Shown here piece after piece: positions 16,593-26,759 of a stretch of DNA of 64,000 nt (its first letter is position 1; each line of letters opens with the position of its first letter). Where the stretch lies: NCBI RefSeq assembly GCF_900116365.1, contig NZ_FPAG01000001.1, forward strand, positions 1 to 64,000, read 5' to 3'. The notes below the pieces were generated by a model. It worked only from the letters and a program-made list of their open reading frames with translations, was not told the DNA's origin and did not search any database. The position numbers were made by a program, and so were the translations under genes. The stretch is from Zhouia amylolytica (lineage in GTDB: Bacteria; Bacteroidota; Bacteroidia; Flavobacteriales; Flavobacteriaceae).

Positions 16593-19500
16593 TTACAGGT
16601 TAATTTGGGCTCCAAGGTTAAACGTTCTTTGTGGTGGATATCCCAAACCATTTCCACCACCCATTTCAGGGTCCCAAAGATTGAATTTTGAAAAGGTTAG
16701 TAAGTTTACCCCATTCACATAAAATCTTACTTGGCGATTATACTGAAATCCAATTTCTGCACTTTTAAGTCTCATGAAAGAGCCGTCGCGCAACCACCAT
16801 GAGGAATTTTGAACGTTATTTGGATTTTCGGACTCAGAAAGTCTCGGATAAAAAGCATATAAATTCTGGTTATCCTCCGTCCAATAGTCATTTGCTATAG
16901 CTTGGAGCACATTTCGTTCATTTTGAGCAAAAGGTTGTAAGCCACTCATAAAAAATGACACTCTTGCAATACCCTGAAAGAGCACACCAAAATCAAATTT
17001 CTTATACATTACATTAATCCCATATCCATAGGTTATTTCTGGCACACTTGGGTGCCCCATCGGAGTCCTGTCATTAGCATCAATTTTGTTTTGACCATCA
17101 ATCTCGTTTGATATATCGGTATATTTTAAATCTCCGGGATAATATTGTGTGGTATAGGTTTGAGTTGGGCTATTATCTATTTCAGCCTGGTCTATGAACA
17201 AACGTTCTGCTTGAAGGCCCCATAATTGATTTACCGGTCGTCCCACTCTCGACAGATAGGAATACTTCAGATTCGGTTCATCCATCGCTAAAATTTTGTT
17301 TTGAGCGAATGTGAAGGTACCTCTGGAAGAAACTATTAAGTCACTACCAAAACTTTGATTATAACTCAGGGAAACATCTACACCTTTATTCTCTACCTCT
17401 CCAAGGTTAGCATAAGGTTTAGTATCACCGATACCTATCGTACCCGGAATCGTATTACGTTGCATAAAAATTCCTTCTCTACGTTCTTTAAACACATCAA
17501 CGTTTAAAGTGACTTTATCAAATAACCCCAGGTCTAGTCCAACGTTGATCTTTTTACCAACCTCCCAGGTAATAGAATTATTTTCATAACGCGTAATTGC
17601 AACTCCTGGTCTGCTATTGTTAAAGTTCTGACCAAAAGTAAATCCATTATCTGCACCAAGATTCACATTACTGGTATAAGGGAAACGAACTGCTCCGATT
17701 CTATCATTTCCAGATTCACCATAAGATGCTCTAAGTTTAAATAAGCTAATTGACTTCTTAAGCGATTTGAAATATGGTTCGTTTGAAATGACATAACCCA
17801 TCGCAAAGGATGGAAAAAAACCAAATCTTTTACCTTCAGCAAAATTCTCAGATCCATTATATCCAAAATTAACCTCGGCCAGATACCTATCGTCATATGC
17901 ATAGGTCAATCTTCCGGATACTCCCTGGTTTCTGCTCGGCAATGAAGAGGTTAAATCACTTCCAATTACATTTACGTTATATTGGCGCTGAAGATAAACT
18001 AAGAGACCAGAAACATCATGCTTACCAAAAGTTCTATTGTAATTTAACGCCGCCTGTGTCATAAAGGATCTATCACCATTGTTGCTTCCACTTTGAGCCA
18101 GGGACTCTCTACCTCCCTGACCTATTTGGGACAATTCATATTCATAGGTATCTGTTTGCGGATCATACTGATAACCATCCAGTTGATAGAAATACGGCTC
18201 ATAAGATCTTGTGATTTCACTACTGGTCCAGTTTTTAAACGATGCAAAAGCTTTAAAGCTAAGACCTTTGGTGATCATATCTAATTGCTGTCTAATTCTA
18301 AAGGTTGAAATGAAGGTGGAGGAAAACCTTTCTTTATAACCTTTAACCAGGTCAGCATAAGGATTTGGAAAAGTATTATAAGGGCCAAATCCACCGGTGG
18401 TATTCCCGAAATAAATATGTCCTGAACCTTCAGGCGTTGGATATGTAACAGGAAAGCGCACTGGATTTGAATTCATTATGTTTCCAAAAATGTTACTTGC
18501 ATCTACGGCCGGACCATTATAATTGATTAAATCGGCATTAAGGTTAAGCTCTAGTTCGGTGGTAGGAGTTACATTTACGGAAATATTATTAACAAAGTTG
18601 TATCGCTTTTGATCTATATTATTATCAAAATCATTAACATCTGTTTCTTTTAAAATTCCTTTATCATGAAAAATGGAAGCTGACATATAATACCTTGCTG
18701 TTTGCCCTCCTCCTCTGATATTAAGGTTCCCATATTTACGAATGGAAAAATCGCTAAACAATTCATCTAACCAATCGACATTTGGATAAATATATGGGTC
18801 TCTGGCCTCCCTGGTTCCCTGAATTTTATCCTCTGAAAATTTAGGCGGTTGAAAAGGATTTTGGTTCTTTCGAGCTTCATTATACATATTCATAAAAGTA
18901 ACCGCATCGGTGAATTCCGGATATTGTGTTGGGCTAATAAATGAATTTTCTACGGTAACATTTATTCGAGGTTTTCCTTCCATACCTCTCTTTGTTTCGA
19001 TTAGAATAACACCATTAGCACCTCGAGCACCATAAATAGCAGTTGCGGAAGCATCTTTTAATATGGAGAAGTTTTGAATATTGGTTGGATCGATACTATT
19101 TAAGTCACCCAAAGAGATCTCAATACCGTCCATAAATACTAAAGGGTTTGTATTTCCGAAAGTCGAAATTCCACGAATCCAAAATTGAGCAGCATCTCTT
19201 CCAGGTTCTCCAGATCGCTGAACTGCAATCACTCCTGAAAGACGCCCGGCAAAGGATTGAGACAAGCTACTGGACGGAATCTTCATTTCTTCAGGTTTTA
19301 TAGCGGTAACGGCCCCTACCACAGACACCTTTTTTTGTTCTCCAAAACCTACGACCACTACTTCATCTAACGCCTCAGCACTTTCCTGAAGTGTAATTTC
19401 GTAGGTTGCAGCCTCTCCTATTTCCATTTCAATGGCTTTAAAGCCTACATAGGACACCCTGATTTTAGGCTCAGCCGTTATCAGGTCTATTTCGAATTTT

Positions 19501-19994
19501 CCATCAAAATCAGTCGCTACTCCGTTCGTAGTTCCTACCTCAACCACATTCGCTCCTGGAATGGGGGTTCCGTTCGGGTCTAAGACCGTTCCATTTATTT
19601 TTCGCTGGGGAGCCCTTTTATTATTAGAATCCCCTTTTACGACATTTATCGTTTTTCCGATGATCTTAAATTCCAGACCCGAAATTGAGGAAATGTAAGA
19701 CAAGACTTGATTTAGTGGTGCCTTTTTAAATGTTTTGGTCAGCTTCAGATTATTGTCCAGGTCTTTTTTATCATAAGAAAACTTTAGGCTTGTTTTACTT
19801 TCAATCAATTGAAATGTTTTTTCCAAATTATTTTCTTGAAGCATTAAATCTATGGACTCTAATTGCGTACTATCAATATACTTTTCTAAGGTTTTATTCG
19901 CTGAATACGAGTAATTTAAACACGTAAAACACGCTAAAATAAAGGCAAAAGAGTGCCTTATACCACGATAAAACCCTGGTATCACATTTTTCAT
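16593..19994 (-). CDS. SusC/RagA TonB-dependent transporter with STN domain
   Basis: This is a 1133-residue outer-membrane transporter. A signal peptide (about 1-32) precedes an STN domain (about 45-115), a carboxypeptidase-regulatory domain (about 132-215, INGTVLDPNGTPIPGAN), the plug (residues about 220-340, with SFAGRLSGVI and the RGANGVILIETK segment) and a long beta-barrel ending in AQINL. The STN domain marks it as a transporter that signals to an anti-sigma factor. The FecR and ECF sigma genes directly upstream are the expected partners. Gap to FecR: 174 bp. Confidence 0.95.
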   Translation of the reverse strand: MKNVIPGFYRGIRHSFAFILACFTCLNYSYSANKTLEKYIDSTQLESIDLMLQENNLEKTFQLIESKTSLKFSYDKKDLDNNLKLTKTFKKAPLNQVLSYISSISGLEFKIIGKTINVVKGDSNNKRAPQRKINGTVLDPNGTPIPGANVVEVGTTNGVATDFDGKFEIDLITAEPKIRVSYVGFKAIEMEIGEAATYEITLQESAEALDEVVVVGFGEQKKVSVVGAVTAIKPEEMKIPSSSLSQSFAGRLSGVIAVQRSGEPGRDAAQFWIRGISTFGNTNPLVFMDGIEISLGDLNSIDPTNIQNFSILKDASATAIYGARGANGVILIETKRGMEGKPRINVTVENSFISPTQYPEFTDAVTFMNMYNEARKNQNPFQPPKFSEDKIQGTREARDPYIYPNVDWLDELFSDFSIRKYGNLNIRGGGQTARYYMSASIFHDKGILKETDVNDFDNNIDQKRYNFVNNISVNVTPTTELELNLNADLINYNGPAVDASNIFGNIMNSNPVRFPVTYPTPEGSGHIYFGNTTGGFGPYNTFPNPYADLVKGYKERFSSTFISTFRIRQQLDMITKGLSFKAFASFKNWTSSEITRSYEPYFYQLDGYQYDPQTDTYEYELSQIGQGGRESLAQSGSNNGDRSFMTQAALNYNRTFGKHDVSGLLVYLQRQYNVNVIGSDLTSSLPSRNQGVSGRLTYAYDDRYLAEVNFGYNGSENFAEGKRFGFFPSFAMGYVISNEPYFKSLKKSISLFKLRASYGESGNDRIGAVRFPYTSNVNLGADNGFTFGQNFNNSRPGVAITRYENNSITWEVGKKINVGLDLGLFDKVTLNVDVFKERREGIFMQRNTIPGTIGIGDTKPYANLGEVENKGVDVSLSYNQSFGSDLIVSSRGTFTFAQNKILAMDEPNLKYSYLSRVGRPVNQLWGLQAERLFIDQAEIDNSPTQTYTTQYYPGDLKYTDISNEIDGQNKIDANDRTPMGHPSVPEITYGYGINVMYKKFDFGVLFQGIARVSFFMSGLQPFAQNERNVLQAIANDYWTEDNQNLYAFYPRLSESENPNNVQNSSWWLRDGSFMRLKSAEIGFQYNRQVRFYVNGVNLLTFSKFNLWDPEMGGGNGLGYPPQRTFNLGAQINL

Positions 19995-20168
19995 TTTTAA
20001 TGGTTTTGGTGAAGTTTTAAATAAAGTGAATAAGTGCAGTCAGATGCTCTTTTCCGAAAAAGAGATCTCCGCATAGCTCATTTTAATTAAAATACTTTAA
20101 CTAGGTTGGATACTGTTTTTTTTGAATTTTCATTTTCTGATTTGTTTTGGTTGACTTAATTTACTTTT

Positions 20169-21257
20169 TTACTTCTGTCTATATATAGTTATGAGATCTC
20201 CCTTTATTTTAAATTCAAATTCCTTAACAAAACTGATACTCTCCAGGACGTTTTGAAGTGATTCATTCTGAAATTTCCCGGAATAACTCCACCCCTGCAA
20301 GGCTTCTTCTTCTAATTCCGACACGATATTTATCCCATACCAATTTTCAAGCTTCTCTAAAACCACTAAACCGTTATCATTATTGAAAATGAGATTCCCA
20401 TTCATCCAGCCCACTACTTCATTTTTATTAAACTTCTGTTTCAGAAATACATGATTCTCATTAAAGTCTGCTAGAATTTGCTCACCGGGAACCAGCGTAT
20501 CCCTATAATGGTTTCCATTTTCATTTTTAACCACAGAAACTTTACCGGTTGTTAATGAGACTTCAACTCTATTTTGGTTTTGATTAATATTAAATGAGGT
20601 TCCAAGGGCAGTAGTAATTACCCCATTAGCATTAACAACGAATGGCTTCTCAGGATTTTTAACTACATCAAAAAAAGCTTCTCCCTCCAGCACAACGTGT
20701 CTAACATCATCATCAAATTCTTCCTTAAATGTGATTGAACTACCTCCATTGATTACCACCTTGGTGCCGTCATGCAGAAAAGTGGTTAATTTCTCCCCTT
20801 TTTGAGCTACTCGGGTAATGAGATTATTATTATCGAAAAACAATTCACTCAAATCAGATTTAAAAATAATTCCAGAGGATATGATTATCAGTCCAATAAA
20901 AGAAGCGGCAATCATATAAATATTTCTTCGTCTATTTCTTTTGGAAATTAACTCACTGATGGGCAATGGGCGAACCTTTTTATCATCCTCCACCGCAAAT
21001 GAGTCACGATTTATTTGCTTGTTGATTCTGGTTCTTAAATCTTGAATTCTTTGATTAGAGGTTTCAGCATGATGAAAATCAAGATTTCTTATAATAATGG
21101 ATGCTTTATCAGATACTTCCCTAAGATGCGGATTTCGGATTAAAATATCGTTCCACTTTGTATCCTCCGTTTTTCCTTTAATCCAATCGATATAGGATTC
21201 ATCTGCAAGAAAATCATCAAGCTTGTAGTCTGTATATGGTTTCAAATTCGTTTTCAA
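20169..21257 (-). CDS. FecR-family anti-sigma factor
   Basis: This 362-residue protein has a cytoplasmic N-terminal part, one membrane helix at about residues 112-132 (YMIAASFIGLIIISSGIIF) and a periplasmic FecR domain with the typical FLHDGTKVVINGGSSI segment. A C-terminal DUF4974-like STN-fold segment reads NVLESISFVKEFEFKI. It should hold the sigma factor encoded just upstream until the SusC STN domain reports substrate. The gap to the sigma gene is 104 bp. Confidence 0.93.
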   Translation of the reverse strand: MKTNLKPYTDYKLDDFLADESYIDWIKGKTEDTKWNDILIRNPHLREVSDKASIIIRNLDFHHAETSNQRIQDLRTRINKQINRDSFAVEDDKKVRPLPISELISKRNRRRNIYMIAASFIGLIIISSGIIFKSDLSELFFDNNNLITRVAQKGEKLTTFLHDGTKVVINGGSSITFKEEFDDDVRHVVLEGEAFFDVVKNPEKPFVVNANGVITTALGTSFNINQNQNRVEVSLTTGKVSVVKNENGNHYRDTLVPGEQILADFNENHVFLKQKFNKNEVVGWMNGNLIFNNDNGLVVLEKLENWYGINIVSELEEEALQGWSYSGKFQNESLQNVLESISFVKEFEFKIKGDLITIYRQK

Positions 21258-21361
21258 TGATGTATTAAAACTATCTCTTTTATATATAATACATCGAGTA
21301 CTCTTTTTACTCCCTAAAAAAGTGGATTTTTTTTATTATCGATAAAAAAAGCAATTGTAGA

Positions 21362-21940
21362 CTATTTGGAAACCCCTTTTCTCAGGGTCATCATAGCTTT
21401 TGACAAGGCATTATAAACCGCTTTTTTACTGATTTGCATTACTTGTGAAATTTCTTCGAACGAAAGTTCATTGTAGTATTTAAGGTAGATAATTTCTTTT
21501 TGCCTGGAAGTTAACTTAATAAATATTTCTTTGATTTTTTGGGATAACCGGCCATCATTGTTCTCTAAAAACATCAGGTTTTCTGCCGACATATCAAATG
21601 TGGCCGCTTTTGCATCTAACTCAGACCATGAAGCTATAAGATTAAACTTCTTACGCTTTTGCAGGCTTTTCATTAATTCATTTCTAAATGAAGCCATTAA
21701 GTAAAACCTAATATTATCTGTGGTCTTTAACTCTTTTCTAAGGATCCAAATTCTGCAAAACACTTCTTGAATACAATCATCAACCAAATCCCAGTCGGCT
21801 GTAAAGGTCTTACCATAATTCGTCAGGTAATGTACATGCTCTTCAAAAATTTGATTAAAGGCTCCCTTATCTCCAAACTTCATATCAGTCCAAAGATCAA
21901 TGTCCTTTTGTTTATTATATGAGAGCTTTAAAACTTTCAT
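21362..21940 (-). CDS. ECF-type RNA polymerase sigma factor
   Basis: The 192 residues contain sigma region 2 (about 25-95, DDCIQEVFCRIWI) and region 4 (about 135-188, LTSRQKEIIYLKYYNELSFEEISQVM), with no region 3. This is the layout of Bacteroidota FecI-like sigma factors. With the FecR and STN-SusC genes after it, it forms a cell-surface signalling cascade that most likely switches on the susC operon. No TAnnTTTG box was found in front of it. Confidence 0.93.
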   Translation of the reverse strand: MKVLKLSYNKQKDIDLWTDMKFGDKGAFNQIFEEHVHYLTNYGKTFTADWDLVDDCIQEVFCRIWILRKELKTTDNIRFYLMASFRNELMKSLQKRKKFNLIASWSELDAKAATFDMSAENLMFLENNDGRLSQKIKEIFIKLTSRQKEIIYLKYYNELSFEEISQVMQISKKAVYNALSKAMMTLRKGVSK

Positions 21941-22112
21941 TTATCTAACGATAATCAATATTTACTTTTATTCAATTGGTTTCGAATGTATTACTATTTT
22001 ATAGATAACGCAAGAAAAAATAACGTTATTTTAACATACCATAAAAAAACGAATGAAACTCAATAAAAAAGTGAAAGTTTTAACTTTCTGTATTTTCATT
22101 TCAATCGTTCAC

Positions 22113-22147
22113 AAAAAAAGAGCGATGTTCATCGCTCTTTTTATTTA
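22113..22147 (-). terminator. Terminator of the Asp-box/PKD gene
   Basis: The hairpin AAAGAGCGAT / ATCGCTCTTT is flanked by A's and T's and could work in both directions. It lies just past the stop of the gene ending at 22164, separating it from the sigma-factor operon. Confidence 0.75.
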
Positions 22148-22163
22148 TGCTTCAGGACCCCTG

Positions 22164-24896
22164 TTATTTTGAATCATCTGCTTTCCGGGTTACAAATCCT
22201 TTTAAGGTTTGCTTACTTTCGCCCCGTTTGTCTTTTACAGTCAGAACTACATCGTATTTACCGGAAGATGCATTTTCATAAGAAACGATTGGACGTTCTT
22301 CAGTTGAAGTAGCAGGAATACCACCCGGGAATTCCCAGTAATACTCAGCTTCCTTATCGACTACCGAATAGTCTGCGAATCTTACAAACGGATCCTTATC
22401 TGACACTTCTGTTTTATCTGCCGACATATTTGCTTTGGGTGCTGTTAATTCTACCAGGTCATTTTCCCATAAGCCCCTGGAAGTACCAACGCGAATCTTA
22501 CCTTTTGCATAATTAATAAACATAAAGCTCGTATTTGCCGCCTGCATTCCTTCGCCAAATAACTCCCATTGCTTCATGCCCTTTTTCCTGTAATAGACAC
22601 CTAATCGTGTACCCACATAAAGAATATCATTGCTGCCTCTTTGATAGATCATCGAATAAATTGCATATGAAGGCAATCCTTCAGAAAAGTCGAACCAACT
22701 ATTCCCTCCGTCTTTAGACCCGATGACCTTTACTTCATTCTGACTCCCTTTAACTGTTACCCATACATGTTCAGGGTTTTGGTCACTAACAGCCATACGC
22801 CAAAGCGCATAATCTTTTACGAGGCTCTGTGGAGGGCTGACTTCTTTCCAGGTTGTCCCTTCATCAGTTGATTTTATTACCTTATTAGGTTCTACTACGG
22901 CATAAACATAGTCTGAATTGGCAAAACTTGTTTTAACAGCAACCGCATTTTTCTTTTCATCCACGAAAGAACTTATGGTTTGCCAGGACTGGGCATTATC
23001 TACTGTTTTCTTCAGCAGATACGTTTTATTTCTATCGCCATAATCACTTCCGTAAATTGTATAGTATTTATGAGGATGAAATTCCAGGTTATCGAGGGTT
23101 ATATAGCCCAACTCAATCCCTAAATCCTGGAACTGATGTCCTTTAACTCCTTCCAGTGATCTTTTAACCCTTTGATGCCCCCATGGATGGGTATACATAT
23201 ATTGATCGTCTATCGGATTAACATTGGCAGCCATGGCGTCAGCTCCATTTACACCAATCCATCCACCGTATACTTCATCATCCCTAAAACAAATGCGATT
23301 GTGATTCAAACCAACCGCCATGATATCATTTTTAAATGATTGTCCGAAGCCCCAAAGCTCTTGAATTCCCAGGCCGTCGGACTTATCTTTTACTATGGTT
23401 TTTCCTCCATCGGCAGAATAATATGCTCCTCCGTCATTTCCATCCCAAATATGATCACCCACAATAGAAAGGCCATGGTGATCGCCATGCACCCCGGTAT
23501 GTACATCGTTAGTAGGGTATCTGTCATAAGCCCTTCCCTTGGTTACTTCTCCTGTAAGATCAAAATGCCAGGTCTTCCCTCCATCGGTGCTTACTTTTAA
23601 TTTATTGGCCGCACAAGCCAATACATTTTCATCTGTTTCTGAAACCGTAAAAGCAAAGTTCCATGTGAGCTGAGCCAGATGACAGGTATCGTACAGAAAA
23701 TCGGTTGTTCCCATGGCATTAACCAATGGTTCTTCACTATTTCCACAACAATTCTTTGAGAAACTTTTTCCGGCATCTGAAGATTTAAAAAACGAGATCA
23801 TATCCTTGTCTCGTCCGCCATTAAAACCGATCGCAATATAAACCACCTCATTATTAGCGGGCGTAGTACCCAGGCGTGCTCTGTGTGCTTTTGTATTATG
23901 GTCTGCCGGGAATCCTTCAGAAACGACCTCAAATGTTTGTCCGCCGTCTATGGATCTTTTGAAATTAATCCATTTCGTTTTTTCAGACACTTCAAGGATA
24001 TAAACTATTTTCGGATCGTTAGGTTTTACCCTCATATCCCAGATCTTATTGGTCGTTTTATACTTTTCTGACCAGGAATCACCTCCATCTTCAGAAACAT
24101 GCAGGGTATATGCTCCTTTTTCTTCGGTGGTTGCATACACCAAATCACTACTTACTGATGATACATCTACCCATAACAGACTCCCAAACTTATCGGGGAA
24201 TGTCTTTTTTAAAGCTGTATAATCCCAGCTATTCCCTCCATTTACTGACTTTATAACACCAATATTGGTTGCCGCATATACTACTTTAGGATCTTTGCGA
24301 CTGTAGACAATTTCATTGACCCATTCTACTTCGGGCACATCGTTAGAAACCAGGCTCCAGTCTTCGCCTGCATTTTCAGTCATCCATATTCCTGCGGTTG
24401 CGGCACCGGCCAAAACTGTAGTCGGTTCATCCGGCTTGATTCGAATGGATCGTAACACACCTACTCCGGAATTATCTTGCCTGGTGTTCCACTTTAAGAA
24501 AATTTGTTTCCATTTATTACCTGCCTTAGGCTTCTTTCTTAAATTAACTTCAGATGATATCGGTTCTATATAATTACCATTAGCATCAATATTGGGAAAG
24601 TTTTTAGCTATGTACTTCTTGTATTCTTTAACGGCTTCCGTCTTTACATAGGGTCTGTTTTCAAAGTAAGAAACGAATTGATCCCTGACTTCGAAAAAAT
24701 TTGGATTTTCAAGCCCTAAAGCATTGTACCAAGAGGTTAATTTGTGTTGGTTCGACCAATACATTTTTTTCTGTACCGTTAACTCTTCACCATCTTTTGC
24801 AGGGTCTTTATCATAATCAAAAGAAATCAACACTCCGCAAACTAAACACAGCACTCCTAAAAGGAGCACCTTTAAAACACTTTTACTTTTCAACAT
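22164..24896 (-). CDS. Secreted Asp-box (BNR/VPS10-like) beta-propeller protein with PKD domain
   Basis: The chosen start at 24896 gives a 910-residue protein with a signal peptide (LKVLLLGVLCLVCGVLISF) that lacks a good lipobox. The body shows repeated Asp-box motifs (SVNGGNSW, SEDGGDSW, STDGGKTW, SADGGKT, SKDGGNSW), the pattern of BNR, sortilin/VPS10 and GH74-like propellers. The last 85 or so residues form a PKD-type domain (YYWEFPGGIPATSTEERPIV). No T9SS sorting domain is obvious at the end. It may be a surface polysaccharide-binding or degrading protein, but no catalytic residues can be assigned. Confidence 0.75.
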   Translation of the reverse strand: MLKSKSVLKVLLLGVLCLVCGVLISFDYDKDPAKDGEELTVQKKMYWSNQHKLTSWYNALGLENPNFFEVRDQFVSYFENRPYVKTEAVKEYKKYIAKNFPNIDANGNYIEPISSEVNLRKKPKAGNKWKQIFLKWNTRQDNSGVGVLRSIRIKPDEPTTVLAGAATAGIWMTENAGEDWSLVSNDVPEVEWVNEIVYSRKDPKVVYAATNIGVIKSVNGGNSWDYTALKKTFPDKFGSLLWVDVSSVSSDLVYATTEEKGAYTLHVSEDGGDSWSEKYKTTNKIWDMRVKPNDPKIVYILEVSEKTKWINFKRSIDGGQTFEVVSEGFPADHNTKAHRARLGTTPANNEVVYIAIGFNGGRDKDMISFFKSSDAGKSFSKNCCGNSEEPLVNAMGTTDFLYDTCHLAQLTWNFAFTVSETDENVLACAANKLKVSTDGGKTWHFDLTGEVTKGRAYDRYPTNDVHTGVHGDHHGLSIVGDHIWDGNDGGAYYSADGGKTIVKDKSDGLGIQELWGFGQSFKNDIMAVGLNHNRICFRDDEVYGGWIGVNGADAMAANVNPIDDQYMYTHPWGHQRVKRSLEGVKGHQFQDLGIELGYITLDNLEFHPHKYYTIYGSDYGDRNKTYLLKKTVDNAQSWQTISSFVDEKKNAVAVKTSFANSDYVYAVVEPNKVIKSTDEGTTWKEVSPPQSLVKDYALWRMAVSDQNPEHVWVTVKGSQNEVKVIGSKDGGNSWFDFSEGLPSYAIYSMIYQRGSNDILYVGTRLGVYYRKKGMKQWELFGEGMQAANTSFMFINYAKGKIRVGTSRGLWENDLVELTAPKANMSADKTEVSDKDPFVRFADYSVVDKEAEYYWEFPGGIPATSTEERPIVSYENASSGKYDVVLTVKDKRGESKQTLKGFVTRKADDSK

Positions 24897-24974
24897 ACTT
24901 ATAGAATTAGCTCTAAACATAGATAAACTTCACTCGTATTAAAATCAATAATTCGAAAGTAAAGTTGTATAAAA

Positions 24975-25018
24975 AGAAAACCAAACAAAACCTTATAGTT
25001 TTTGTTTGGTTTTACACA
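24975..25018 (-). terminator. Terminator of the DUF4403 gene
   Basis: A 14-bp perfect stem AAAACCAAACAAAA / TTTTGTTTGGTTTT with a 9-nt loop lies 45 bp after the stop at 25061. A CTTTTT tract follows on the minus strand. Confidence 0.75.
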
Positions 25019-25060
25019 AAAGTATTCTTAGGCTGTCGCCAGTTACAAATTAAATAAGAT

Positions 25061-26476
25061 CTATTCTAACCCATTTACATCAACTTCCACCTTTCCTTTT
25101 ACCTCTATAAAGGCTATCAGAGCATTATTGGTAAGCTGAATTTTCTTGAAGTTAATATCTTTTACTGCTCCATTTACAAAAACACCTTTTACCGGAGAGT
25201 AATTATTTAAGTAATGTTCAATATTTTCTTTTCCTTCAACCAGGTTTGGTTCAATGGAGTATCTGCATTTTTCCTGAAACTGCAGAAGCATAAAGTTCCC
25301 TGCCAACCACTGTGCTGATTTAACCAATGCATTCTTTGTATCCAACACATAATCTAACTTATCAAAATAGACTTCTTTGGTCACATTATTATACTGTGGA
25401 TATCCTGTAAGGTAAATAAGTCCGTTAACACTTCCTGCCACATCAAGTGCTATAACCATTTTTTGTGACCGTTGCCAAATCTCAACATTTTGAACGGTAA
25501 CCTTCTTTTTACCTGTTCCGAATTCATATCCTTTGAAATTTTTGGTCATAATTCGGGAAGCATCTTTATAGGAAGAAATTGCAGCGATGTTTGCAGTTAC
25601 AGCTTCCGGAATTTTAATTACCGGTTTTAATACGATTTCACTGCGATTAAATTTAGGTTCGGGCTCTTTCCCAATGATGGTCTCCATGGCACATTTCATT
25701 CCCATTTTAAATTTAATGGATTGATCTTGTAATGATGCATCCGTAGTGTAGAGCTCTTCAGGGACCACTCTTAACCAACTTTCGTAGGTTTCACTCATTT
25801 CAAAAGGCTTACAGACCGCTTCTAAAGCGTCGAGCACATTCGGTTTAAAATCGAGTGATTCTTTAATTGACTGATCGATACTTTCCTCTATTACAGATTT
25901 AAAAATTGTTACTGCAGGATTCACAAGACTGGTTACAGGGATTCCCTGCCCTAAAACTTTCATTGTCGGAGCTTCATTCCACACCAGCGATTTTAATCTT
26001 GTATTTGTATTCAATTGCCAATTATTCAGTCCGACATCACTTATTAGTGTCACCACTCCATCGAGATGAATGTCCCGAACATCTTCAAGTGGAATACCAA
26101 ACTTACTTACGCTAAAACGATAATTAATCAAGGCTTTTAATGGCAGGACCGTTTTAAGCTTTCCTCCTTCATTAGTAATGGAAATAGCATTTTGTTTCCA
26201 AACCTTCATTTTGAGATCATCGCCATCGAAATTTGAATCTTCATAAACCAATCCCTCAAGTGAGTTATTGGTTATTCGTTCGATGTCTTTAAGCTCTATG
26301 GTTACGGGAATATTAATAAACGAATAGACATTTTCGTAGACTAATGGCGCAGCATCATCAGGTTCGGGTTTTAAGGTACTTAATTTTTTTTGAGTAGCAC
26401 AACTGAAAATTGATGTAAGGATTATTACAACACCACATACAACTGGCATCTTAGAAAGCCATTTATTTCTCATCAA
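25061..26476 (-). CDS. DUF4403 family lipoprotein
   Basis: The 471 residues begin with a lipoprotein signal (VVIILTSIFSCATQK) and match the DUF4403 pattern. Tandem beta-rich lipid-binding-like halves run from about residue 45, including INIPVTIELKDIERITN and the GIPVTSLVNP region before a helix. The function of the family is not established. The protein probably sits in the periplasm or outer membrane. The gene is on its own between two terminators. Confidence 0.8.
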   Translation of the reverse strand: MMRNKWLSKMPVVCGVVIILTSIFSCATQKKLSTLKPEPDDAAPLVYENVYSFINIPVTIELKDIERITNNSLEGLVYEDSNFDGDDLKMKVWKQNAISITNEGGKLKTVLPLKALINYRFSVSKFGIPLEDVRDIHLDGVVTLISDVGLNNWQLNTNTRLKSLVWNEAPTMKVLGQGIPVTSLVNPAVTIFKSVIEESIDQSIKESLDFKPNVLDALEAVCKPFEMSETYESWLRVVPEELYTTDASLQDQSIKFKMGMKCAMETIIGKEPEPKFNRSEIVLKPVIKIPEAVTANIAAISSYKDASRIMTKNFKGYEFGTGKKKVTVQNVEIWQRSQKMVIALDVAGSVNGLIYLTGYPQYNNVTKEVYFDKLDYVLDTKNALVKSAQWLAGNFMLLQFQEKCRYSIEPNLVEGKENIEHYLNNYSPVKGVFVNGAVKDINFKKIQLTNNALIAFIEVKGKVEVDVNGLE

Positions 26477-26564
26477 TAAGTAATTTAAAGTTCTTTAAGA
26501 TTGGATTTTAAAGATATAAAATCTCAATAATTCAATCGTACTTTAAAACAGCCTAAATGTATAT

Positions 26565-26747
26565 TTATTGTTCTATACTTATTGCCTCGAAAGCCATCAC
26601 TCCTCCATTACTGCATTTCACTATCAGCTTTATAGGGTTGCAACAAATTTCGCAATCTTCTATATACTCCTGTGCGGGTAGCGAAGTATCTATCAATACA
26701 GATATCTGCTCCCAACAATATGGACACTGAAAAAAATGCTCTATCAT
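26565..26747 (-). CDS. CPXCG-motif cysteine-rich protein
   Basis: A 60-residue zinc-ribbon-like protein with Cys8-x-x-Cys11 (QCPYCWE) and Cys32-x-x-Cys35-Cys36 (DCEICCNP). This is the size and pattern of the small CPXCG family found in Bacteroidota and Proteobacteria. It begins 12 bp after the TolC-like gene, so it is likely the last gene of the efflux operon. Zinc binding is expected; its role is unknown. Confidence 0.85.
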   Translation of the reverse strand: MIEHFFQCPYCWEQISVLIDTSLPAQEYIEDCEICCNPIKLIVKCSNGGVMAFEAISIEQ

Positions 26748-26759
26748 ACACCCAATATA

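Noticed and set aside
20045-20070. Hairpin CTCTTTTCCGAAAAAGAG between fecR and susC
   Set aside because: Imperfect stem without a T run on the transcribed strand; not convincing as terminator or attenuator.
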